This document shows positions 10,460 through 19,335 of a stretch of DNA of 30,374 nucleotides, piece after piece. The stretch covers positions 1,824,873 to 1,855,246 of the forward strand of contig CM074816.1 of the NCBI GenBank assembly GCA_037447605.1, in the 5' to 3' direction. A program made the translations under genes and the position numbers. The stretch is from Zygnema circumcarinatum. Taxonomy: Eukaryota; Streptophyta; Zygnematophyceae; Zygnematales; Zygnemataceae. The notes beneath the pieces were generated by a model. It ran no database searches. It had not been told where the DNA came from and saw only the letters and a program-made list of their open reading frames with translations. Positions within the stretch are counted from its first letter, which is position 1, and every line of letters begins with the position of its first letter.

Positions 10460-12874
10460 TCCCTCTCTCTCTTCTCAAGGATTTGATTCAGAAGTAATGC
10501 ACAGGCCACCGTACCTTGTACCGCTTAGCTTGCTGAGCTGTCAGCATTGCAACCAAAATCTCCTTCACCAGTGGCATCTCCGAATCCTGCATTCACAGCT
10601 CTGCCAGAACTCCGCTTCATTGATTTTCCAAGCAGCCTTCCATTATGATAAGAGTTAATTTCGCCGTCATAATTCGCCATCTCATGCATGGAACAAAGAA
10701 CCTCTCTTGCCTTCCCATGGTCTCCTATCTGGATACAAAATTCCCTTTCAACAATTTCGCAGTTTGCTTTTGCCCTGTTGCAGCTTTAAAAGTATGTGTG
10801 TAACAGATCTGACCTCCAATTCAGATTTAATTCGAGTTCCGGTCTCCCCATGTAAAGGGCCATGGCTCTGGGTATTGCTGGGGGGTTTTTCATCCTTGAC
10901 TGAACCAATACAAAGGCAGACATATCAAAAACTGTCAGTTGAGGACAGTTTACAAAGATTCGAGCAGTTTTTTCAAAGCGGTTCCTCCTTATCACAAGGA
11001 TAATGAAGATTGTATATCGTCATCACATTGTGAGTAAACACTATTTTGAGACAAAAAAGGAGTATTGACTTTGACCTTCAGAAGAACGCGCATCGGACTA
11101 ACGATCAACATATTGAAACTGTTTCATTCTACCACTGTGAATGAATCAATGGAAGTCGTGAAATGTGACAAATGGGGCCATTCAGAGAATATGCTTTCCT
11201 CTTACCTCCACGAGCTCCTTGACCGTCCGATTTGAAAGATGATGGTGTGGGACTGAAGATTTCGTTTCCCTCAAGTTTTGGCTTTTGTCGGACAAAAACA
11301 TCTGACCTGCCTGACACCACTTTATGACAGCATGTTAGCGGCGTAAAGTGCCCTTTTCACCACGCAAACCTCAGCATAGAACCTTAAACCTTAAGCCTTA
11401 ACCTTGAACCTTAAACCTTGAACCTTAAACCTTAACCTTGAACCTTAAACCTCAAAACCTTGAACCTTAAACCTTAACCTTGAAACTTAAACCTTGAACC
11501 TTATGGCAAAATCACTGTTCTAAAAGTGAAGGCAGTCTTTGCTCGGTTCCTGGCTTGTCCCAGGACTGGAAAGAAGGTCAGACACCTTATTTTTTGTCAC
11601 ATTTTTTAAAAGACAGCCATCCAGATGATGCTAAAGGAACGGCCTTAAAATACTTCAACAACAAAAAAGTTTTTTTCTGAAACTATCCCAAGGAGCATTT
11701 ATTCTGAAAAGACATCGAACCAGTTGAGCTACAATTACCTCACATTGCTTCTTTAATTACAGTACATGAGAAACAGGCTCTGCTTCTGAACCGAAGCAAA
11801 AACAGTCTCACCTATCCTTTAACACTTTGAAAAGTGAAGCAGAGGAATCCAAGATTCGATTCCTGGAGCACAGACGTGAGCAACAAAGAAACGTTTATCT
11901 TCCTTCTTGATGTGCACAAGCACGCATGACTATCGCACGTAAATAAAAGTGGAACTTTACAGTTTTCTTTTCTGTTCTTTTTTGTTGGCTGAGCAATCTC
12001 GTGTAAATATCCATGACATACAAGCGCGGACGAGCTGAGCAGTGGAAACTTTTGTTTGTTTCTATTTATGCATGACCTTAGAGATCTCTCTTGCACTTTA
12101 GAACAGATTTTAGTAAGGTTGATCGACTCAGCACGCTCACCTGTCATTGTGCAGAACTAGGCCACGAATATCAAGGTTGTTGATCTCCCTATGCTGCCAA
12201 AATAATTGGAAGGAAAGGTGGCATCAATCACTAAGATAAACTCTCTTTAATGCTGTCTCCCAAAACGCTACTCTACAACCCCAAACTGAGCATCTCAAGC
12301 TGTTTCTCGAACTTCTCGAACTAGCTTCTGTAACTTGAAAATGCATCCGACCAGTATATATCGGCATTTTAGGAGTGATCTTGCAAAGTGCAAGGTTGTG
12401 ACTACTCAAGTGGGTAGTGCCAGTTTGAAGCAAGCCATGAAGGATCCATTCTGATATCAAAAGGGGTAAAGTCAACTTTTGTTTTGAATAGTGAGATTGA
12501 TGCCACATTCCTATAGTCGGGAAGTGAATAGAATTCTTAATAAAGAAACCAAGCTATTTGTGAACTTGCATATGCTGCTCGAGAGGTTGCTAAAGTGATA
12601 CACCCTAAAATCCATCCAATTTCTGAAAAATGACATGAACGTTGTCGCTGTACATTTAAAAAAAAAAATCATCATATCCAACTCGCATGATAAACACCTA
12701 CTGTTACCATGTTCATCCTAAACACGGCTGGAACTATAATGCATGCATGCATGCAAGTGCGATGAATACATGTATGCATGCGCGTGTCGTGTTTGCATGC
12801 ATGTATACACGAGATGTCCATCCAGAAAGCAACGCTCTCACCTTCGCATTGTACGCCGCCACAAACTCCTGCAT
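3659..12874 (-). CDS. TPR-repeat protein with C-terminal SGNH (GDSL-type) hydrolase module, about 22 exons
   Basis: Exons (complement): 12842-12874, 12141-12193, 11206-11306, 10814-10931, 10702-10774, 10515-10586, 10290-10331, 10070-10139, 9671-9767, 9138-9402, 8912-8974, 8625-8694, 8100-8153, 7479-7562, 7033-7124, 6642-6754, 5736-6468, 5333-5533, 4791-4907, 4268-4505, 3659-3750. All introns are GT-AG and phases agree throughout, giving 926 codons plus stop. An in-frame TGA precedes the ATG. Residues about 100-480 hold TPR-like helix pairs, for example LGDVYAALGRHTEALEEY, VEDALRVYLRILIADP and VEEAADLMQKAVDMAP. A Ser/Gly/acidic insert follows. The C-terminal module has the SGNH blocks YLIGDSH (Ser737), FGEIDCRE (Asp802), HPVPPVLNETR and DGTHLSP (Asp906, His909). 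This predicts an esterase- or acyltransferase-like fold on a TPR scaffold; substrate and location are unknown. The least certain parts are exon 10290-10331, the 39-nt intron before 10774, and the first exons. Confidence 0.85.
3751..4267 (-). other. Last intron of the TPR-SGNH gene
   Basis: This 517-bp intron is bounded by GAAG|GTTGTA (donor at 4267) and TTGCAG|GATCC (acceptor at 3751). Most of it is a polypurine (+) / polypyrimidine (-) block, plus a short (TCAG)n run near 3766-3790. The donor joins codon phase 1 exactly to the exon carrying the catalytic DGTH motif. Confidence 0.85.
3880..4256. repeat. Polypurine-polypyrimidine minisatellite, unit GGGAGGGGAA / GGGAAGGA
   Basis: About 375 bp of almost uninterrupted purines on the + strand consist of variable GGGAGGGGAAGGGAGG and GAAGGAGGG units. 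The array is intronic in the TPR-SGNH gene and starts only about 12 bp past the donor site. Repeated G3-4 tracts could form G-quadruplexes, and the mirror-like purine run could form triplex DNA. Confidence 0.93.
4908..5332 (-). repeat. Intron with (GA)n microsatellite at 5164-5281
   Basis: This intron of the TPR-SGNH gene is 425 bp. It contains about 118 bp of GA dinucleotides on the + strand, broken by a few AAAA interruptions near 5254-5266. On the coding strand it reads as (TC)n. Nothing else was recognised in it. Confidence 0.9.
6017..6062. repeat. Exonic ACTACC/CCACTA microsatellite coding for Gly-Ser repeats
   Basis: Short tandem ACTACCACTA-type units lie within the 733-bp exon of the TPR-SGNH gene. 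On the coding strand they translate to alternating Gly and Ser (GSGSGSCSGSSSG). This is the core of the low-complexity insert between the TPR part and the hydrolase part. Confidence 0.85.
7125..7478 (-). repeat. Intron with (GA)n microsatellite at 7368-7468
   Basis: This is a 354-bp intron of the TPR-SGNH gene. About 100 bp are GA-rich dinucleotide repeat on the + strand, ending roughly ten bases from the donor. It is (TC)n on the coding strand. No other element was seen. Confidence 0.88.
7563..8099 (-). repeat. Intron with (GA)n/(GAGT)n microsatellite at 7918-8010
   Basis: This 537-bp intron of the TPR-SGNH gene carries a GA repeat with regular GAGT interruptions over about 93 bp. Nothing else was recognised. 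It is the third of four dinucleotide arrays in introns of this gene. Confidence 0.88.
10332..10514 (-). repeat. Intron with (CT)n microsatellite at 10391-10491
   Basis: About 95 bp of CT repeat on the + strand lie in an intron of the TPR-SGNH gene. On the coding strand this is (GA)n, opposite in strand sense to the gene's other three arrays. Confidence 0.88.
11307..12140 (-). other. Intron 2 of the TPR-SGNH gene with a CCTTAAA array
   Basis: This 834-bp intron lies between exons 12141-12193 and 11206-11306. It contains the heptanucleotide-like array at 11378-11505. Elsewhere it is unremarkable, and I see no gene inside it. Confidence 0.75.
11378..11505. repeat. CCTTAAA / CCTTGAA heptamer array
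   Basis: About 17 units of CCTTAAA, CCTTGAA, CCTTAA and CCTTAAG follow one another. The unit differs from the plant telomere repeat CCCTAAA by one base change. The array is intronic in the TPR-SGNH gene. Confidence 0.88.
12194..12841 (-). other. Intron 1 of the TPR-SGNH gene
   Basis: This 648-bp intron follows the 11-codon first exon, with donor GCGAAG|GTGAGA and acceptor TTGGCAG|CAT. It holds an ATGC-repeat and RY-motif cluster (12740-12805) close to its 5' end. The (ATGC)4 tract is a perfect alternating purine-pyrimidine run. Confidence 0.65.
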
Positions 12875-14252
12875 TCCCGGCCCAAGGTTTACTCAGTGCT
12901 CTCGTACGCATATTAGCTGTTTCTCCAGATTATTTGCTTAGAAGATCTAGAACTAAATTTCGATTTATTGTGAAAGAATACGACGAAGCTGTGCAGAGAA
13001 TTGAAGGTTGTTGAGATACAAAATGGCATTGAACTCCATTCGCAGAGCTGAAGGCTGATGATCATCGAGTAAAGGGCTACCATCGTCCTTGCAACAGCCT
13101 CTTCCCGAGTTTTAAATAACGAAAAGATGCTCTCGGTTCATTGACTAAGTAAGAAATAATTGCGTGAAGCATTGCAAGCCCATTGTTCTGTCAGCCGGCT
13201 CGATGTGATGAGGAGGAGGGGTTGGGACGAGTGTCAAGTCATCGGTGAAGCAAATCGGTGCAGTAAAGTGGTTTCTATGCATTGCTTTGTTTTTAAAATG
13301 GTTTATGAATTGAAAATGAAACAATGGAGTTGCACATCATCCTGTCTTTTTTTTCCTTTTACCCTGCAGCCTTCCTTACCTCAAGCAAGTCTTTCACAGT
13401 GCTTATTCTCGTCTGCGAGTCGTTGTCTGAGCACTTTGCTAGATGTGTATATTCAGGAGCAGACTCATAATGCACGTAGAGCTTCATATTTTCCAAGAAT
13501 TAGAACATTTTAATAGTTTGAAAAAATGTAGCAAGTATAACTGTGCGAAGAATATCTTTTTCTTCAGCCCACTCTGTCTTCATTCCTTTTCCGAGGGTGC
13601 TGCTGATGCACTGGTTGCAACCAGGAACGACCAGGTACACTCGTCCGCGGACACTCTAGCAGTCTGGTAACGCTGTCGGAGGACGGTCTGGTGTTTCAAT
13701 CGTTCGGGAGGAACGAGAGTTGCAATGAAATGGTATTGTCATGGGGGCATGAAAGTACTTGTGGTTGGAGGATGAAAAATCGTTCAGAGGACGCTTGAAG
13801 GACGATGTGGTATTGATCTCACGATGGCGATGCTATCAAATGTACATGGACAAAGTCATGATGGGAAACCACGAGGAACTGGTCACTAAAGGGCAAGATA
13901 GCAATTGAGCGAAAGAGAGAGGGAGACACTGGCGGAGGCAGCGGTTAGCATGCGCAAAAGCATTTGCTATTTCTTGAGAGCTTTTCGGATTTCTTGGACA
14001 GATATTTGCAGAAGTTACAGTACAGTAGCCGCTGTATCTACTGGAAAGTTTCTCTTCATTTTTTGATTTGGCATTCTTGCTATGTTTTGCTGCTTCAGCT
14101 CGTTGCTTCTCTGCAGCTGGAAGCAGCTGGAACCAGTCCTCTGATCTATTTAGGTCTTCACTCATTCGCTTTCAGAGATATCTCACACTCGCAGAATCCC
14201 TTTCTGAAAACAAATTGTAAACGGCAAGAGGAGTATTAAAAGGACTGTAAGA
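12875..14252. promoter_or_regulatory. Divergent promoter region between the TPR-SGNH gene and the YdcF-family gene
   Basis: This 1.38-kb region lies between the start codons of two divergently transcribed genes. It includes a perfect 14-base palindrome at 13611-13624. Open frames of 75-117 codons on both strands (13160-13513 plus; 13836-14165 minus) lack recognisable protein features. The region may contain 5' UTR exons that cannot be called from sequence alone. Confidence 0.45.
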
Positions 14253-16732
14253 ATGAACCAAGGGGTTAGTTTTTGGCTGAAGCTCATGGACCTTCAGCCG
14301 CCATGGTTAGTTCCGGCTCTTGGCTCCGCTGTTGTCGTTGTATTTACTTCAACCTTCGCAGCAACTTTGCGGCTCTTCCGAGCTCTAGCCGCTGCTGCAG
14401 ATGCGCGGCTTGATCCTCCGCAAGCAATTCTTGTGCTAGGTGTGCACTTTATGCAGTTGCTCTGTATCTTTTTCTTCTTTAGATATTCATGATGACATGA
14501 AATAAAGGAGGTAACATTCTAATTTCAGAGAAGCCCCTCCCTTTTCCTCATTGTTTTCTTCCTCCGCTGTCTTAGCCTCTCCGTCACTCCAAGTATAGTA
14601 CTACTGGAAGTATTGTACTTTTCTGTGGACCAATTAGCTCTACTTTACATTTTCTTGAAGGCGCAGAATTGATGAAGCGTTTAGAAGCGTTTCAGTGAAT
14701 TGGAGTTGATGGTGCAGTCGACGCATTCTGTATCACTTGCAGGAGGCGACCATCATAGAGAGCTTTTGGCAGCAAGATTTGCAGCCGGAGCAGCATCGAA
14801 GGTTTATAGCAGTAACAAACATGCAGCAAATGTGAAGCTGTAAGACGTTGGTTTTTTTTATATATTCCATTCCCTTTCCTTTTCCACTCTCGCGCTATCG
14901 ATTTTGACCATAAGTCAACTTTTGATTTTTTTCATCTTTTACAAAAAATAATTCAAGAGATTTAGTTGGCCCTCAGGCGAATGACGGTTTGGAAGACACA
15001 CGTAGCGTAGCTTTGTTGTATGGCCGATCAAATCTTTCTCCCGGCCATTGTATTGCTCTTCTGATGGTGACAGCTGGAAACTGGCATGCTAGTGTTTGCT
15101 TACACTCCAGATTTCCTTTGCAACTCTTTCGAACGAACACGTCCCTTGTTTCCCCACCGACCATCATTTTCCTCGTACGAATCAGAGGTTCTTTTGCAGT
15201 TTAGAAATGAATGGTGCCGACCATGAGATTTGCCTGAAGTGGTTTTATAGAGTGTTTTGTGCTTTGTAGGCTTCCCGTTTATGTGAGTTCTCCACATGAT
15301 GACGCTGGACGAGTTATGAGGCGAGCAGGAGTCCAACCTTCTCGATTGCATATCGACAACCGTGCACTCGATACGGTGTGCAGTTCTCTCCTTTTAACAT
15401 TCGCTTGGGGTGTTACTAGCATCAATCATTACTAATTTATTATGCTCCACATGTTTTTTCGGACTGGGCCCACTAGCCTATTTCCCTGCAGTCTGATCTG
15501 GCTTTATGCCACGCAATACTCAAGTTCAAGATAGTTTATGCTGGATAAATATACTTATAAGTAATTGCGCATGTGTATAAACGCACTACTAGCTTGACAG
15601 CACTTGACCAGTTGCCAATGTGATGGCGGGTGATGTTTCAGGTGACCAATTTCACGACTATGTTGACTACGTTCAAGGTGGCCAATTAGTAAGCGACACT
15701 CTTCAAACACTTTGCAAGGCCCTTGTCAATCATCAGTGTTTGCTCCATAAGCTCCAGCTTCTAAAAGCTTCTTGTCAGTTTGCCCTAGGTCTATAAGGAG
15801 GCTCTTTATGTTCTTCTGCAAGAAATATAGAAAGGTAGCGAAGTGCGGCTGGCTAGTTGACAGAAGGTGTGGGAGAGCTGTTCGCATGATCCAGGAACAT
15901 GATTTTCTTTGTGCTCTCCCTCCCCTTGTCCTATCGTCTCCTAGCTGTGTACTGGCCGTCCCATCCATGCAAGAGGGTAGAAGGGGCTTTGCAGGAGCAG
16001 TGATGGATGCGGCTGCTTGCTGGTGGGGCCGCCAGTACACACGTTTATGTGGTGACATCGGGATATCACATGGCGCGAGCTGCAATGCTGGCGAGCATTA
16101 TTCTTCGGAGTAACGGAATCGCCTACACGGCTGTCAGGTGTGTATCGACCTGTTCAATAGAGAAAGAGACTTGACTTGGTGAGGAGGAAGGAATGGCAGC
16201 CAACATAGAGAAGGTACAGGGAAGGTGGGATTGGAGATTGTCGTCGTATTGAGTCGCAGACATTCTTGGATTGAATCTTGACTCGATTAGAGGAGGTCGG
16301 GGACTTCTGAGTTCCGATAACTTCAGTCATCTGATGTGGTTCCATGCATCACGGTCCGTTGATTCATGACGAACTCTTAACTTGAATAGAACTTGATTCT
16401 CGTTGAACTCTCGTCATCGAACTCGAACTATATCTTGATCTCATGCCTAACGTCAGTTTCATATGTAGTTTGAGTATTTATTTGATCATTGTTGAGTAGT
16501 AGGCCGAACTAACACGTGATAAATGTCCTGTATGAGGGGCGCCAGCCTCTGCTCTGGGGAGAAGGACGAAGCTTCAGGAGCGGAGTCAAGGTTGAGGCGA
16601 GAGCGTGACCGCATACGAGCTTTCGTTTGGCTCCTGCTTGGATGGCATGGGGCGGAGTTTCTGCGGTTCACGAAGCCTAACAGGTATAGAGAACATAAGA
16701 AGAAAGATGTTGTTCCAAAAGACTCTGATTAG
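14253..16732 (+). CDS. DUF218 / YdcF-family protein with N-terminal membrane anchor (6 exons)
   Basis: Exons are 14253..14439, 14743..14839, 15270..15375, 15642..15688, 16036..16137 and 16546..16732. All junctions are GT-AG with matching phases (1, 2, 0, 2, 2), giving 241 aa and a TAG stop. Residues about 16-38 (WLVPALGSAVVVVFTSTF region) form a probable membrane helix. DUF218 landmarks follow in order: AILVLGGDHHRELLAARF, then LPVYVSS, RRAGVQPSRLHIDNRALDT, VTNFTTMLTTFK, HVYVVTSGYHMARA and a C-terminal basic-hydrophobic helix. Bacterial members (YdcF, SanA, ElyC) are linked to cell-envelope functions. Eukaryotic roles are poorly defined, so only the family is assigned. It diverges from the TPR-SGNH gene and converges on INO80C. 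Confidence 0.88.
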
Positions 16733-17144
16733 TGATGTTCTTGCTCTTTGAAAAGGTAAGGGGCGAGCAGGGAAGGCTCTGTGCACCCTTAATTTGTTAT
16801 GCAGTCGACCCTCAGGGCATTGTAAGGTCTCAGATTTCAAAAGGAAGAAGTTTGCGTTCTTTCGTCTTGCTTCGAGAAAAAAAAAAATTGTCAATGGGTG
16901 TTTCATACGACTGTCCATGTGTTGGCTTTGAAGAGTTCGCACGTACATTGCAAGCTTTAAGCATAGAGGGCGAACGTGTCTTTCCCTTCATAAAGCCTGA
17001 AGAGGGAACAATGCGCATCCTCTCCGCTTCGTACTGAAAGGTAACTAATACTTTATCCGAGATCAAAATTGATCAACGACTCTAGAGCTTGAAGAGAACA
17101 GTAGAACGGGGCACAGAAGGAGCACAGAATGGAGCATGGACGAG
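16733..17144. other. Convergent spacer between YdcF-family and INO80C genes
   Basis: These 412 bp lie between two stop codons facing each other, so both 3' UTRs and poly(A) sites must fit here and may overlap. No gene was recognised. An open frame across it on the + strand is not supported by any motif. Confidence 0.6.
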
Positions 17145-18343
17145 TCACTTCAGGACAGCTTGGGCGCTGCGTAAACTGAGGAAGCCCTGCACGTACTCAT
17201 CCGGAAGGTTCCGAATGCGACTAAAAACTTCTGAATTGGCATATCGCAGCTTTGTTCGCGGGTCTGTGTATGGTGCCTACAATCCCAATCAAAGACAAAA
17301 CGTGAGTTTTACCAGAAATAAGTTGTACATATAAGATACAAAAACCGAATGAACCTCATTTAATGATGTTGTTTTGCTCGAAGCTGTCCAACAGAAGAGC
17401 ACAAGAAGGCTGAATTTCTTCTTGCGCCTGTCTGAAGACTTAGATCTGTCTGTCTCAACAAATTCATAACAACGAATGGAAGTACTCGTCATGTTGATGC
17501 TTGATCCAAGATGGATCACCTTTTGGAAGAGGAAGACCTCACCTCAAAACCGGTTATATCGCAGTACTTCTTAGGGGGGTATACGGAGGGTGGGGCTTCA
17601 ATGCTCACATCTGCAGCAAAGCCGGATCCACAGGACCTATTAGTAACACAAAGGACCGCACTTACGACTCAGCCCACTTCCGCACCAATTATCACACAAC
17701 CAGGAAGAAGCCTTAACACTCAAGCAAGCAGATCACTTGTTTACTGCTGACATGGCCATCAAAGTTGTGTAGGTATGGTCAATGCAGATGCAGTGAATAA
17801 TGAAAGCTTTTGTGAAGAGTGAGAGTTCCAAACGCACATGTTGGCTGGTTCACTGGCAAGAGGTGGTAATTCTCTGCCTGCAGAATCTGCTTCAAGTGCT
17901 TCCAATGCCGCCCTCTATTCTGCCCCTTTGGGTATCTTTCCTCCAGTTGTGAACGCTTGAAGGGAAGGACAGACGGCAACAAAAGGTCTGACGATGCCTC
18001 AGGGACAGGACGAGGGGATGACTTCCCATTATTTTGAACAAGTTTCTGCAAACTCAAAAGGAGATGGAGTATTGTCAATTGGTTTGTTGAAGCATCATTA
18101 CATGCCACTTCATCCTCTTTCTTCAAGCAGATGACTATATATGGCATCCAAGAAGCACCATAATCCATAGAGGAGATGAAGGTCAGAAAATAACAAGCTG
18201 AAACGCATATGGACTTATCCTTTCAGCAAAGAAGTTGTCCCCATGAATTGAAGTCGCTTTAGATACACACGCGCACGCACCTTCTCAGAACGTTGGGTCT
18301 TTGGTGCAGGGTATTCCAAAGCATCACCAGAACGCTTCCGCAT
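17145..18343 (-). CDS. INO80C: INO80 complex subunit C (IES6-like), complete, 4 exons
   Basis: Exons (complement) are 18281-18343, 17838-18045, 17543-17610 and 17145-17276. All are GT-AG with phases 0, 1 and 0, giving 156 aa. The protein starts MRKRSGDALEYPAPKTQR. It then carries the family core: FKRSQLEERYPKGQNRGRHW, KHLKQILQAENYHLLP, SIEAPPSVYPPKKYCDITGF and APYTDPRTKLRYANSEVF. The last two form the YL1-C domain shared by IES6 and YL1/VPS72, and the C-terminus ends SLRSAQAVLK as in plant homologues. INO80C works in the nuclear INO80 ATP-dependent remodeller with ARP5 in nucleosome sliding and H2A.Z handling. The length fits a small plant IES6. It is transcribed divergently from the CBP80 gene. 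Confidence 0.95.
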
Positions 18344-19041
18344 CACGCCGGCGGATGCAAACAGTTGCAAACCGTGCCAATGCTTTCACTAGAACCGTGA
18401 ACAACGGTCGCCTATCTCCTGCTTTAATTATTCTTATCCTGTAGCCAACATCCCAACGCCAGCATTATCTGTATGATCAGTGTCAAATTATTCAGGAATA
18501 TGCTAAATAGGATTAACTGCTTCTTCTTAACTCCTGTAAGTTTTCAAGTCGACGGAAAATTCTGAGTCGATAATTGTTCGTGACTCCTTTCAGAAAAGTT
18601 AGTGCTTCATGCTTCAATTATAGAAGGTGTTTCTGCTTCACAGCAGACGATGAACAGAATCTACTTCACGCATAAGACTTGAGAAAATAGCTTCTGCAAT
18701 GCTTCCAAAGTTCCAAAATTCATTCAATGGATGGTGAAGGAGCAAGATTGAACCCTTCAAAAGATTGATCAAGCAGATTTGCAACCGAATTGGCTCAATC
18801 AGACAAAACACAAAGCAGGAGGTAGACGAAAGAGATGCACCTCAAAGCATAGGGAACCAGCTTTACAACAAGGAAGTGAGCGAGTAATCTTCTCGCACTC
18901 CCACAGCAGCCGTCGACGTTTGCGAGTTGTGCTCAAGAATACCGCCATCTTCAAAATTTCATTGTAAGTGTGCGCTCCAAATAAGTTGATTACCTGCTCT
19001 ACTGCTGCTCCCTATGGCCTTCCTCCCATAACGAACATCGT

Positions 19042-19079
19042 CCAATAGCGACTCGCCACGTGTACAAACTTTCCACGTG
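19042..19079. promoter_or_regulatory. CCAAT box plus paired G-boxes
   Basis: CCAAT at 19042-19046 is followed by CACGTG at 19057-19062 and again at 19074-19079, 17 bp apart. The cluster lies about 260-295 bp upstream of the CBP80 ATG and 700 bp upstream of the INO80C ATG. These are motif matches only. Confidence 0.45.
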
Positions 19080-19282
19080 GAGATCTTCTATTCGTTGTGG
19101 CGCGACCATAGTTCTGAACAGATGGTGAGAAGCCCTGAGAGAGCTCGGAGTGGTGAATATGAGGGTTCCAGCAAGTTGGCCTGCTATTGACAGCGCAACA
19201 CTGCATGCAGAAATCTACTTCTGATGAAAGAATGTGGAAGATAATAGTAGCATGGTAAGACAGTAAAATAAGCTCTTTTTGG

Positions 19283-19319
19283 AAGGAGAGGAGGAAGGAG
19301 GAAGGAGGAGGAGGAGGAG
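19283..19319 (+). repeat. GGA/GAGGA purine tract in the CBP80 leader
   Basis: A short tract of GGAAGGAGGAGGAGG-type repeats ends about 17 bp before the CBP80 start codon. Plant core promoters and 5' UTRs often carry such GA-rich tracts; any role here is inferred. Confidence 0.6.
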
Positions 19320-19335
19320 CTGAAGAAGGGCGGCC

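Larger units (their letters stand above)
18344..19335. promoter_or_regulatory. Head-to-head promoter region of INO80C and CBP80
   Basis: 992 bp separate the two start codons. The region includes a CCAAT box (19042-19046) and two CACGTG boxes (19057-19062 and 19074-19079). A GGA/GAGGA purine tract (about 19283-19319) ends just before the CBP80 ATG and is probably in its 5' UTR. No gene was recognised inside. Confidence 0.5.

Noticed and set aside
13836-14165. Minus-strand frame beginning MSEDLNRSEDWFQLLPAAEKQ
   Set aside because: Its composition looks protein-like, but it lies in the divergent promoter with no family match and no phase-consistent link to the TPR-SGNH gene. It remains a remote possibility as an upstream exon.
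16732-17037. 101-codon + strand frame between the convergent genes
   Set aside because: It has no recognisable domain and occupies the 3' UTR space of two well-supported genes.
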